Notes: generated from the sequence alone by a model not told the origin. Positions 1-6,022 are shown, counted from the stretch's first letter. The stretch is DNA of 10,233 nt from an uncultured Clostridia bacterium (GCA_947632425.1 CANRPG010000055.1:1-10233); one strand, 5' to 3'. Made by a program: numbers and translations.

Positions 1-127
1 ATATCTGCTCAAAGCCGTCTTTCTTTGCCTTTGACGCAAAATATGTATACTTGTTTCTTGCCTGAGATTCGCCTGCAAAGGCTGCCTCGAGGTTCTTCTC
101 TGTTTGTGTTCCTGCGTATTTGCTCAT
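1..127 (-). CDS. rbr: Rubrerythrin, N-terminal part (gene runs off the window)
   Basis: The reverse strand encodes 42 residues beginning MSKYAGTQTEKNLEAAFAGE and continuing with SQARNKYTYFASKAKKDGFE. This is the classic opening of rubrerythrin: the TEKN and AFAGESQARN motifs belong to the first helix of the ferritin-like di-iron domain, and Glu20 sits where the Desulfovibrio protein has an iron ligand. Rubrerythrins are cytoplasmic NAD(P)H-linked peroxidases, fed by rubredoxin, that remove hydrogen peroxide in anaerobes. The start is the ATG at 127-125, preceded by AAAGGA (complement of 137-142). The remaining di-iron ligands and any C-terminal rubredoxin domain lie outside the window, so classical and reverse rubrerythrin cannot be told apart by architecture. 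It has its own promoter and an overlapping PerR-like site, which fits a peroxide-induced gene. Confidence 0.95.
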   Translation of the reverse strand, partial: MSKYAGTQTEKNLEAAFAGESQARNKYTYFASKAKKDGFEQI

Positions 128-165
128 AAAATCATATCCTTTCATTTTTAATACGGTCTTTGACC

Positions 166-180
166 TTACAATTATTATAA
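166..180 (-). promoter_or_regulatory. PerR-type operator overlapping the rubrerythrin promoter
   Basis: On the minus strand this reads TTATAATAATTGTAA. The known Bacillus PerR box is the 7-1-7 palindrome TTATAATnATTATAA, so 13 of 14 defined positions match. It covers the -10 box and the likely transcription start, an ideal place for repression. The peroxide sensor PerR commonly controls rubrerythrin genes in Clostridia. A related Fur-family repressor could bind a similar site. Confidence 0.7.
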
Positions 181-203
181 CACATACGGGGCATTCGTTT
201 CAA
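174..203 (-). promoter_or_regulatory. Sigma-A type promoter of rubrerythrin
   Basis: On the minus strand: -35 TTGAAA (complement of 198-203), an 18-nt spacer, and -10 TATAAT (complement of 174-179), with a TG one base upstream giving an extended -10 (TGTTATAAT). The start ATG is about 40 nt downstream. The nifJ terminator lies just upstream, so rubrerythrin has its own transcript. Confidence 0.75.
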
Positions 204-213
204 GTACAAATCA

Positions 214-249
214 TAAAAAATACCGCCGAAGAATGAACATCGACGGTAT
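214..249 (-). terminator. Rho-independent terminator of nifJ
   Basis: Minus-strand RNA forms a 10-bp stem (arms at 240-249 and 220-229, one G-U pair) with a loop of about 10 nt, followed by a run of U (complement of 215-220). It lies 14 nt past the nifJ stop codon and upstream of the rubrerythrin promoter. Confidence 0.85.
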
Positions 250-263
250 TATAAATATTGTGC

Positions 264-3200
264 TTACTTGTTGTCGTCGCCGTAGAGCTTGCTGTAACGA
301 ACGAGATAATCATATCTGTCGGCAGCGTTCTTAATGGCAGCGCCAAACAGCTTCTCTGCTCTTTCGGGATTCTGACGGGCGAGAGCGTTGTAACGAACTT
401 CGCCCATGATGAAGTCCTTATAGTCGGCAGTAGGAGCTTTAGAATCGAGCGTGAACGGATTTTTGCCTTCGGCTTTCAGGCGAGGATCGAATCTGTACAG
501 ATGCCAGTAGCCTGCCTGAACAGCCTTCTTCTCCTCGGTCTGAGCGATGCTCATGCCGCCCTTGATACCGTGGTTGATACAAGGAGCGTAAGCAATTATC
601 AGAGACGGACCGTTGTAGCTTTCAGCCTCTTCTATAGCCTTTATACACTGGTTGTAGTCTGCGCCCATTGCGATGTGAGCAACATATACATAACCATAGC
701 TCATAGCCATACCAGCAAGATCCTTCTTCTTAACTTCCTTACCTGCGGCAGCAAACTGTGCTATAGCGCCTGTAGGAGTAGACTTGGAGGACTGTCCGCC
801 TGTGTTGGAGTAAACTTCGGTATCGAATACGAAGATGTTTACGTCCTCGTTCTGAGCGAGCACGTGGTCAAGACCCGAATAGCCTATATCGTATGCCCAG
901 CCGTCGCCGCCGAAGATCCACATTGACTTCTTTCTGAGGAAGTCAGCATCTTTGAGTATCTCCTCGCTTGCCTTGGTCTTGTTCTTCTTCAAAGCAGCGA
1001 TGAGTTTATCGGTAGCAGGCGAGTTAGCCTTGCCGTCGTTTACTGTAGAGAGGTAGCCCTCGATAGCTTCTTTGAGGTCAGCTTTCTTGGTGGTTTTCTC
1101 CAGTTCGAGTATCTTAGCTATAGCCCTCTGTCTGATAGTGTTCTGAGCAAGGAACATGCCGTAGCCGTACTCAGCGTTATCTTCAAACAGCGAGTTTGCC
1201 CATGCAGGACCCTTGCCTGCCTTGTTGGTGGTGTAAGGAGTTGAAGGTGCAGAACCGCCCCAGATAGACGAGCAGCCTGTTGCGTTTGCGATATACATTC
1301 TGTCGCCGAACAGCTGAGTTACCAGCTTAGCATACGGAGTTTCGCCGCAGCCTGCGCAAGCGCCCGAGAATTCGAGCAGCGGCTGCTTGAACTGCGAGCC
1401 CTTTACTGTGGTAGCCTTGAACTTCTCGAATACTTCCGGCTTCTCGGTGAGAGTAAGACCGTAGTTGAATACTTCCTGCTCAGCAAGCTGAGTTTCAAGC
1501 GGCATCATGTTCAGAGCCTTGTTGCCCTTCTTGCCGGGGCATACGTTTACGCAAGAACCGCAGCCTGTGCAGTCGAGAGCCGACATGGTTACCATGAAGT
1601 TATATCCCGGCATACCTGTCATAGGAACTGCCTTTTTCTTTGCAAGCTCGGGAGCTTTCTTAAGCTCTGCGTCTGTCAGAACAACGGGTCTTATAACTGC
1701 GTGAGGACATACATAAGAGCAGAAGTTACACTGTATGCAGTTTTCGCTGTTCCAAGCGGGAACGTCTACAGCTATGCCTCTCTTCTCAAATGCGGCAGAG
1801 CCCTGAGGGAATGTGCCGTCTGCCATATCTGCAAATGTAGATACAGGCAGCTTGTCGCCCTCCTGAGCGTTGCAGGGAATGAGTATGTTGTTTACGAAGC
1901 TCTCAAGAGTCTTGTTGCTGTTCTTAACGGCAGGCATACCCATTTCGGTATCCTTAGCCTTCTTCCATGCAGCAGGAACTTTAACTTCGTGTATCTGCTG
2001 ATAGCCTGCATCGATAGCATCGTGGTTCATCTTAACGATAGCTTCGCCCTTCTTTGAATAAGAAGCGGTAGCGGCATCTTTCATATACTTAACGGCTTCA
2101 TCTATAGGAATGATGTTTGCAAGCTTGAAGAATGCTGACTGCAACACGGTGTTTATCCTGTTGCCCAGACCTATCTCCTTGCCTATCTTAACGCCGTTTA
2201 TGGTGTAGAACTTGATGTTGTTCTGAGCGATATATCTCTTTACCTGACCGGGAAGGTGCTTATCGAGCTCCTTGTCGTCCCACTGGCAGTTAAGGAGGAA
2301 CGTACCGCCCGGCTTAACGTCGTTTACCATATTATACTTGGTGATGTAGCTTTCGTTGTGGCAAGCTACGAAGTCAGCCATATTTATAAGATATGTTGAC
2401 TTGATAGGTGTTTTACCGAATCTCAGGTGAGAAATGGTAACGCCGCCCGACTTCTTGGAGTCGTATGCAAAGTAAGCCTGAGCATACAGGTCGGTGTGGT
2501 CGCCTATTATCTTTATAGAGTTCTTGTTTGCGCCAACGGTGCCGTCTGCGCCGAGACCCCAGAACTTGCAGGCTGTAGTGCCCTTAGGTGCGCTGTCCAG
2601 CTTGCCCTCTGTCGGCAGAGAGAGGTTAGTAACGTCATCTTCGATGCCGATAGTGAATCTGGGCTTGTAGGTCTCTTTCCATGAAGCGTTCCAGAATACT
2701 GCCTTGATCTGGTCGGGAGTGGTATCCTTGGAGCCGAGACCATATCTGCCGGAAGCTATGGTGATGTTGTTAAACTTTGTACCCTTGAGAGCTGCAACAA
2801 CGTCAAGGTAGAGAGGTTCGCCGAGAGAGCCGGGTTCTTTTGTTCTGTCAAGAACGGATACCTGCTCAACGGTGTCGGGCAGAGCTTCAACGAGCTTGTC
2901 TGCGCAGAACGGTCTGTACAGTCTTACCTTTACAAGGCCGAGCTTTGTGCCCTCTGTAGCGTTGAGGTAATCGATAGTCTCTTCAATGGTATCGCATACC
3001 GAGCCCATAGCAACGATAACGTGTGTAGCATCGGGTGCGCCGTAGTAGTTGAACAGCTTATAATTTGTGCCGACCTTTTCGTTGACTTTGTTCATATACT
3101 CCTCAACGATGCCGGGTATCTCGTTATAATACTTGTTGCAAGCCTCACGAGCCTGGAAGAAGATGTCGGGGTTCTGGGCAGTACCGCGAAGAACAGGGTG

Positions 3201-3833
3201 CTCGGGGTTGAGAGCTCTTGCTCTGAACTCATCGATAGCTTTCATATCAACCATATCGGCAACGTCAGCCTTATCCCATACTTCTATCTTCTGAATTTCG
3301 TGAGATGTTCTGAAACCGTCAAAGAAGTGCAGGAAAGGAACTCTGCCCTTGATAGCTGAAAGGTGCGCTATAGTACCCAGATCCATTACCTCCTGGGGGT
3401 CGGTGGAGCAGAGCATAGCGAAACCTGTCTGACGGCACGCATAGATATCAGAGTGATCTCCGAAGATGTTAAGAGCGTGTGATGCAACGCATCTTGCCGA
3501 AACGTGGATAACACAGGGGAGCAGCTCACCGGCGATCTTATACATATTCGGGATCATCAGAAGGAGACCCTGAGATGCGGTGTAAGTCGTAGTCAGCGCG
3601 CCTGCTGCGAGTGAACCGTGCACAGTACCCGAAGCGCCTGCTTCAGACTGCATTTCGGCAACCTTAACGGGCGTACCGAAAATGTTTGTCTGACCCTTGG
3701 CGGACCACTGGTCTGTTACTTCAGCCATGACCGAAGACGGTGTGATCGGATAGATAGCAGCGACTTCTGTAAACGGGTATGATGCCCATGCAGCAGCGTT
3801 GTTACCATCCATGGTTTTCATTTTTCTTGCCAT
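264..3833 (-). CDS. nifJ: Pyruvate:ferredoxin (flavodoxin) oxidoreductase, single-chain
   Basis: This 1189-residue cytoplasmic enzyme converts pyruvate, CoA and oxidised ferredoxin to acetyl-CoA, CO2 and reduced ferredoxin. The N-terminal half carries YPITPSSVMAE, with Thr31, Glu64 and Arg114 at the same numbers as active-site residues of the Desulfovibrio africanus enzyme. A ferredoxin-like domain binds two [4Fe-4S] clusters (Cys699/702/705/709 and Cys755/758/761/765). The C-terminal TPP domain has a third cluster (Cys826, 829, 854, 1085), GGDGWAYDIG near 975-984, and YSNTGGQ with Asn1010 as the Asn996 equivalent. The last five positions are all shifted by 14 from the D. africanus numbering. 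The protein is full length apart from the C-terminal extension of the Desulfovibrio enzyme. GAGGAGG (complement of 3844-3850) lies 10 nt before the ATG. Its own promoter and terminator make it monocistronic. Confidence 0.99.
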   Translation of the reverse strand: MARKMKTMDGNNAAAWASYPFTEVAAIYPITPSSVMAEVTDQWSAKGQTNIFGTPVKVAEMQSEAGASGTVHGSLAAGALTTTYTASQGLLLMIPNMYKIAGELLPCVIHVSARCVASHALNIFGDHSDIYACRQTGFAMLCSTDPQEVMDLGTIAHLSAIKGRVPFLHFFDGFRTSHEIQKIEVWDKADVADMVDMKAIDEFRARALNPEHPVLRGTAQNPDIFFQAREACNKYYNEIPGIVEEYMNKVNEKVGTNYKLFNYYGAPDATHVIVAMGSVCDTIEETIDYLNATEGTKLGLVKVRLYRPFCADKLVEALPDTVEQVSVLDRTKEPGSLGEPLYLDVVAALKGTKFNNITIASGRYGLGSKDTTPDQIKAVFWNASWKETYKPRFTIGIEDDVTNLSLPTEGKLDSAPKGTTACKFWGLGADGTVGANKNSIKIIGDHTDLYAQAYFAYDSKKSGGVTISHLRFGKTPIKSTYLINMADFVACHNESYITKYNMVNDVKPGGTFLLNCQWDDKELDKHLPGQVKRYIAQNNIKFYTINGVKIGKEIGLGNRINTVLQSAFFKLANIIPIDEAVKYMKDAATASYSKKGEAIVKMNHDAIDAGYQQIHEVKVPAAWKKAKDTEMGMPAVKNSNKTLESFVNNILIPCNAQEGDKLPVSTFADMADGTFPQGSAAFEKRGIAVDVPAWNSENCIQCNFCSYVCPHAVIRPVVLTDAELKKAPELAKKKAVPMTGMPGYNFMVTMSALDCTGCGSCVNVCPGKKGNKALNMMPLETQLAEQEVFNYGLTLTEKPEVFEKFKATTVKGSQFKQPLLEFSGACAGCGETPYAKLVTQLFGDRMYIANATGCSSIWGGSAPSTPYTTNKAGKGPAWANSLFEDNAEYGYGMFLAQNTIRQRAIAKILELEKTTKKADLKEAIEGYLSTVNDGKANSPATDKLIAALKKNKTKASEEILKDADFLRKKSMWIFGGDGWAYDIGYSGLDHVLAQNEDVNIFVFDTEVYSNTGGQSSKSTPTGAIAQFAAAGKEVKKKDLAGMAMSYGYVYVAHIAMGADYNQCIKAIEEAESYNGPSLIIAYAPCINHGIKGGMSIAQTEEKKAVQAGYWHLYRFDPRLKAEGKNPFTLDSKAPTADYKDFIMGEVRYNALARQNPERAEKLFGAAIKNAADRYDYLVRYSKLYGDDNK

Positions 3834-3872
3834 TGGTAAAAAACCTCCTCAAGTATTTTGAAGTCAGATATA

Positions 3873-3923
3873 GGCAAAAAGCTTTGCCGTTTTATCGCCC
3901 GAGCAAACAGCTTTCATCGGGCG
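3873..3923 (-). other. Two hairpins in the nifJ 5' leader
   Basis: The roughly 100-nt leader between promoter and start codon folds into two clean hairpins on the minus strand. The first has stem CGCCCGA/TCGGGCG (arms 3917-3923 and 3896-3902) with a 14-nt loop. The second has stem GGCAAA/TTTGCC (arms 3883-3888 and 3873-3878) with a GCTT loop. Neither is followed directly by a U-run, so they do not look like an attenuator. I do not recognise a riboswitch class. A role in RNA stability, or a regulatory leader, is inference. Confidence 0.5.
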
Positions 3924-3941
3924 TTATCCTTCCAACTATAT

Positions 3942-3970
3942 ATTGTATCACATTTTTAAGCGTTTGTAAA
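3942..3970 (-). promoter_or_regulatory. Promoter of nifJ
   Basis: On the minus strand: -35 TTTACA (complement of 3965-3970), a 17-nt spacer and -10 TACAAT (complement of 3942-3947), with TGA directly before it giving an extended -10 (TGATACAAT). It places the transcript start near 3935, about 100 nt before the start codon. From here to copy A of the composite repeat (3971-4079) the DNA is AT-rich and I see nothing I can name. Confidence 0.7.
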
Positions 3971-4097
3971 TAGCATATTCGGTGAATTTCTTATTGTTTT
4001 TTTAAAAAATATACTATTTTATATAAAAGAGCTCTTAAAATGGTTTGGATACGGAGTGGGCTCACTACTGCCTACAGCACGCAAAAGTTTTAAATCT

Positions 4098-4143
4098 TGT
4101 CAAGAAAGGAAAAGTTTTCGATCGACCCTTTTTCAAAAGGGTC
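4098..4143 (+). repeat. Left inverted arm of repeat copy A
   Basis: This arm is the reverse complement of 4505-4550 at 45 of 46 positions, and the one difference is a G-T pair. Its inner end is a hairpin, GACCCTTTT-TC-AAAAGGGTC (4124-4143). The matching arm in copy B (9420-9466) has a different stem sequence that still pairs. Confidence 0.9.
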
Positions 4144-4191
4144 ACGGGGGTACGGGGGCGGCGCCCACGAAACACAACGTGCGCTCTGAGA

Positions 4192-4220
4192 GGGGAGGCT
4201 CTGCAAGAGAGAGCCTCCCC
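4192..4220 (+). repeat. Hairpin in the copy A middle region
   Basis: A perfect 11-bp stem, GGGGAGGCTCT/AGAGCCTCCCC, has a 7-nt loop. It is flanked by a complementary pair CTCTGAGAG (4184-4192) and CTCTCAGAG (4252-4260). A further palindrome, GCGTTCTC-TCA-GAGAACGC, follows at 4247-4265. This part has no counterpart in copy B. Confidence 0.75.
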
Positions 4221-4361
4221 TTGTTGTAGTGCAACGCTCTCTTTTCGCGTTCTCTCAGAGAACGCCGTGCTGTATTAAAAATTTATTGCATTTATGCGTA
4301 CACTTTAACAAAGCTATTGCGCACGCAAGCGCGCGCAGGGAAAATAGCTAGGTCTTTTCAA

Positions 4362-4392
4362 AGGGAACGCCCTCTCTTGCAGGGCGTTCCCT
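4362..4392 (+). repeat. 12-bp hairpin in copy A
   Basis: AGGGAACGCCCT and AGGGCGTTCCCT pair perfectly around a 7-nt loop, CTCTTGC. It abuts the 31-nt palindrome that follows. Copy B lacks it and has a different hairpin (9645-9685) in the corresponding place. Confidence 0.75.
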
Positions 4393-4393
4393 C

Positions 4394-4424
4394 TTTCAAA
4401 ATAGTCCACTGGACTATTTTGAAA
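4394..4424 (+). repeat. 31-nt palindrome shared by both repeat copies
   Basis: TTTCAAAATAGTCCA and TGGACTATTTTGAAA pair around a single central C. The same palindrome is at 9699-9729 in copy B with one central change, and a surrounding 53-nt block (4391-4443 against 9696-9748) matches at 50 positions. The sequence is directly visible; the function is unknown. Confidence 0.85.
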
Positions 4425-4434
4425 TTCACCCTTT

Positions 4435-4504
4435 GCGGAGCGCCTGCCGTATGGAGCTTTCGCCGTCTGCGGACGGCGACGAGGGGCTCGCCCCTCGACC
4501 TGAC
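4435..4504 (-). repeat. Block X of the composite repeat (inverted relative to copy B)
   Basis: Read on the minus strand, 4475-4504 is identical over 30 nt to 9466-9495 on the plus strand, and 4435-4454 is identical over 20 nt to 9536-9555. It holds the hairpin CGAGGGGC-TC-GCCCCTCG (4480-4497) and a second hairpin TCGCCGTC-TGCG-GACGGCGA (4460-4479). In copy B the second hairpin is replaced by a longer one closed by the same TCGCC/GGCGA pair. Confidence 0.8.
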
Positions 4505-4550
4505 GACCCTTTTGAAAAAGGGTCGATCGAAAACTTTTCCTTTTTTGACA
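4505..4550 (+). repeat. Right inverted arm of repeat copy A
   Basis: This is the inverted partner of 4098-4143. It opens with the hairpin GACCCTTTT-GA-AAAAGGGTC (4505-4524) and ends in TTGACA. From here to 4672 copy A aligns with copy B without indels, at a constant offset of 5280. Confidence 0.9.
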
Positions 4551-4585
4551 GGGCTTACAACTATTGAGATTAAACGCACTGTGCA

Positions 4586-4672
4586 AAAGAATTACGGTTT
4601 TGTTTTCTGAAAGGCTTCAGACTTTCAAAAAACAAAATCGCCGCCTCACTTTCGGCGGCGAAGTAATTCTTT
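4586..4672 (+). other. Predicted three-way-junction structure, copy A
   Basis: The outer stem AAAGAATTAC (4586-4595) pairs with GTAATTCTTT (4663-4672). Inside it are two arms. Arm 1 (4596-4613 with 4622-4639) pairs at 17 of 18 positions around an 8-nt loop. Arm 2 is CGCCGCC/GGCGGCG (4639-4645 with 4654-4660) with an 8-nt loop; C4639 can pair in either arm. A G-T pair in arm 1 would be G-U only in a plus-strand RNA. Copy B keeps the fold with compensating changes. Whether it acts as RNA or as folded single-stranded DNA is not decided by the sequence. Confidence 0.75.
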
Positions 4673-4679
4673 CAAGTGG

Positions 4680-4733
4680 CTTGGAGGCTAAAGCCGACAA
4701 GACACTGAGCTCCAGCAGGCTGCGCGTAAGCGC
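4680..4733 (+). repeat. Right-end hairpins of copy A
   Basis: The first hairpin is CTTG-GA-GGC-TAAA-GCC around 4680-4701, with tandem G-A mismatches between CTTG and CAAG. The second is TGCGC-GTAA-GCGC(G) at 4721-4734, with a GNRA-type GTAA loop. Copy B has hairpins of different sequence at the same two places (9961-9987 and 10004-10017). Confidence 0.65.
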
Positions 4734-4734
4734 G

Positions 4735-4770
4735 AAAAACGACCCCTCATGCTCTTTACGCATAAGGGGT
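4735..4770 (-). terminator. Rho-independent terminator of the SDR-family gene
   Basis: Minus-strand RNA forms an 11-bp stem (arms 4760-4770 and 4742-4752, including one U-G pair) with a 7-nt loop, then CG and a run of five U (complement of 4735-4739). The stem starts 8 nt after the stop codon. The U-run lies inside the right edge of composite repeat copy A. Confidence 0.85.
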
Positions 4771-4778
4771 ATCGCATT

Positions 4779-5711
4779 TTACTTTGTATTTTTCAAGCTC
4801 CAGCGGAAGGTCGAGATCCTTTGCGCTTTGGTGTTGTCTATATGCCAGTTGGCAAGCGCCATAGATATATCAAAATATCTGTAGTCCGTCTTGGCTCTCT
4901 GCTTGCTTATAGGCACAAGGTTCACAGACGGCTGCTTCTGTATTACCGCGCCTATCCTGTGATGCTCTCTTTCATAGTCAAGTATCTCTTTCGCGGAGAT
5001 CATTCTTGTATCTGCAACGTTGAACACGCCCTCATATCTCGATGTAGGCACGCTGACTATTGCGTTTATGAAATCTATAAGATTGAATACGCAGCAGAAC
5101 GAAAAGCTGTTCTCGCCCTCTCTGATTATGTACGCTACGTCCTCTTTCGCATCGTACACTCTGTCGCGCAGATTCTGGGTATATTCAGCGGTATAAAGCG
5201 GCGCTACCCTTGCAATTACCGGCACAACGTTTGTTTTCTTTACAGCCTTGTTGAGAAACTTCTCGCTCGTGAGCTTCATATCTGCATAATAGCTGCTGCC
5301 CTTTTCGGGAGTATCTTCTCTTATAGGCTCTCTGCCCTTCTGCATGCCGTACACGTCCGTAGTGCTAAGCAGCACTATGTTGGTAACGTTCGCGTCTACA
5401 GCCGCATCATAGATAAATTTATCGCAAGCCTTGCTGGACTTCATAACATCGTCGGTTATGAGAGAGTCGATGTCGTTATCTACAGAGCAGGCAAGGTGCA
5501 CAAGGGTATCTATCCTGTTGCCCTTTATGATGCCCTCTATCGTTCCTTTGTCGGCAATGTCACACTGTGTGAACGAATAGTCGGGGTTGGTGCCTATAAA
5601 TTCGTTGGGCTTGCTGTCAACTGCAAATACTTTATGCTTTTTCTGAAGCAGCGATGACGTAAGGTACATTCCTACCATTCCGCTCGCGCCCGTTATAAAA
5701 ACTGATGCCAT
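4779..5711 (-). CDS. NAD-dependent epimerase/dehydratase family protein (extended SDR)
   Basis: The 310-residue product begins MASVFITGASGMVG, giving the TGxxGxxG nucleotide-binding loop at residues 7-14. Asp32 at the end of the second strand favours NAD(H) over NADP(H). The catalytic motif YxxxK is Tyr142-Ala-Asp-Met-Lys146, preceded by LLSTTDVYG (114-122), which holds the active-site Ser/Thr. Length and layout match extended short-chain dehydrogenases such as nucleotide-sugar epimerases. No signal peptide or membrane segment is seen, so it is cytoplasmic. The substrate cannot be read from the sequence. An upstream in-frame GTG at 5720 is rejected because it lies within the Shine-Dalgarno site GAGGTG, 6 nt before the ATG at 5711. 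It is transcribed alone, divergent from the MBOAT-like operon. Confidence 0.88.
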   Translation of the reverse strand: MASVFITGASGMVGMYLTSSLLQKKHKVFAVDSKPNEFIGTNPDYSFTQCDIADKGTIEGIIKGNRIDTLVHLACSVDNDIDSLITDDVMKSSKACDKFIYDAAVDANVTNIVLLSTTDVYGMQKGREPIREDTPEKGSSYYADMKLTSEKFLNKAVKKTNVVPVIARVAPLYTAEYTQNLRDRVYDAKEDVAYIIREGENSFSFCCVFNLIDFINAIVSVPTSRYEGVFNVADTRMISAKEILDYEREHHRIGAVIQKQPSVNLVPISKQRAKTDYRYFDISMALANWHIDNTKAQRISTFRWSLKNTK

Positions 5712-5788
5712 TTTATTCACCTCAAATTTCGGTAGTCGATTATATTAAAATTTATGTAAAAGGCAAAAACATTATCCGCCTACCTTAT

Positions 5789-5817
5789 ATTATAACACAA
5801 TATCTTGAAAATGCAAA
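5789..5817 (-). promoter_or_regulatory. Promoter of the SDR-family gene
   Basis: On the minus strand: -35 TTTGCA (complement of 5812-5817), a 17-nt spacer and a perfect -10 TATAAT (complement of 5789-5794) in the extended context TGTTATAAT. The -35 match is only four of six, which the extended -10 may offset. The leader is about 70 nt. Confidence 0.65.
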
Positions 5818-5833
5818 TCTTTTTTTGCATTTT
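5808..5833. repeat. 10-bp inverted repeat between divergent promoters
   Basis: AAAATGCAAA (5808-5817) and TTTGCATTTT (5824-5833) are exact reverse complements around a 6-nt pyrimidine centre. It covers the -35 box of the leftward promoter and lies about 30 nt from the rightward one. It could be an operator for both, or a weak terminator-like hairpin. AT-rich intergenic DNA gives such repeats by chance fairly often. Confidence 0.4.
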
Positions 5834-5864
5834 TCGTTTATTTTGATTTATTTTATAATTTTGC

Positions 5865-5893
5865 TTGCAACTTTTTGTGAAATGTGATAAAAT
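5865..5893 (+). promoter_or_regulatory. Promoter of the MBOAT-like / radical SAM operon
   Basis: -35 TTGCAA (5865-5870), a 17-nt spacer and -10 TAAAAT (5888-5893), preceded by TGA as an extended -10 (TGATAAAAT). This predicts a start near 5900 and a leader of about 120 nt before the TTG start at 6023. In the leader I see only a weak 4-bp hairpin near 5920-5933. Confidence 0.55.
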
Positions 5894-6022
5894 TGCATAA
5901 GAGGGTTTAACGCCTTTGAGCGTATTTTTAATAAATTGTAAATAATTGCCTGACAAATATTGACAGAAGCTTTGGCGTTTATCAATATTTTCAAGGGTAT
6001 GATACAGCGAGGAGAGATAAAT

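Larger units (their letters stand above)
4080..4740 (+). repeat. Composite hairpin-rich intergenic repeat, copy A
   Basis: This non-coding element of about 660 bp sits between the 3' end of the SDR gene and the nifJ promoter. From left to right it contains a short left end (CGCAAAAGTTTTAA), a 46-bp arm ending in a hairpin (4098-4143), a block Y (about 4141-4187), a middle packed with hairpins, a 31-nt palindrome (4394-4424), a block X (4435-4504), the inverted arm (4505-4550), a three-way junction (4586-4672) and two small hairpins to about 4733. Copy B at 9402-10022 has the same ends in the same order and orientation. It encodes no credible protein; open frames inside it are fragmented and conflict with the folding. 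Layout resembles modular repeats such as pneumococcal BOX elements or MITEs, but I do not recognise the family. The end points are where similarity between the copies starts and stops. No target duplication is evident. Confidence 0.85.

Noticed and set aside
258..926. 222-residue open frame on the plus strand
   Set aside because: It is antisense to the C-terminal part of nifJ, which has certain homology; no start signals or recognisable protein.
3851..3940. TPP riboswitch before nifJ
   Set aside because: The CUGAGA and other conserved TPP-aptamer motifs are not present, and the two simple hairpins do not give the required fold.
4080..4740. Insertion sequence with its own transposase
   Set aside because: Inverted arms are present, but there is no open frame that could be a transposase in either copy.
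4314..4884. Several open frames of 70-110 residues inside or across repeat copy A
   Set aside because: They overlap one another on both strands, cross palindromes and hairpins, and are not kept in copy B.
4749..5657. 302-residue open frame on the plus strand
   Set aside because: It lies antisense to the SDR gene and has Cys/Tyr/Arg-rich composition typical of a shadow frame. The minus-strand gene has clear Rossmann and YxxxK motifs.
5781..5800. PerR box at the SDR promoter
   Set aside because: Only the half-site TTATAAT is present, and this simply coincides with the -10 box; the second half does not match.
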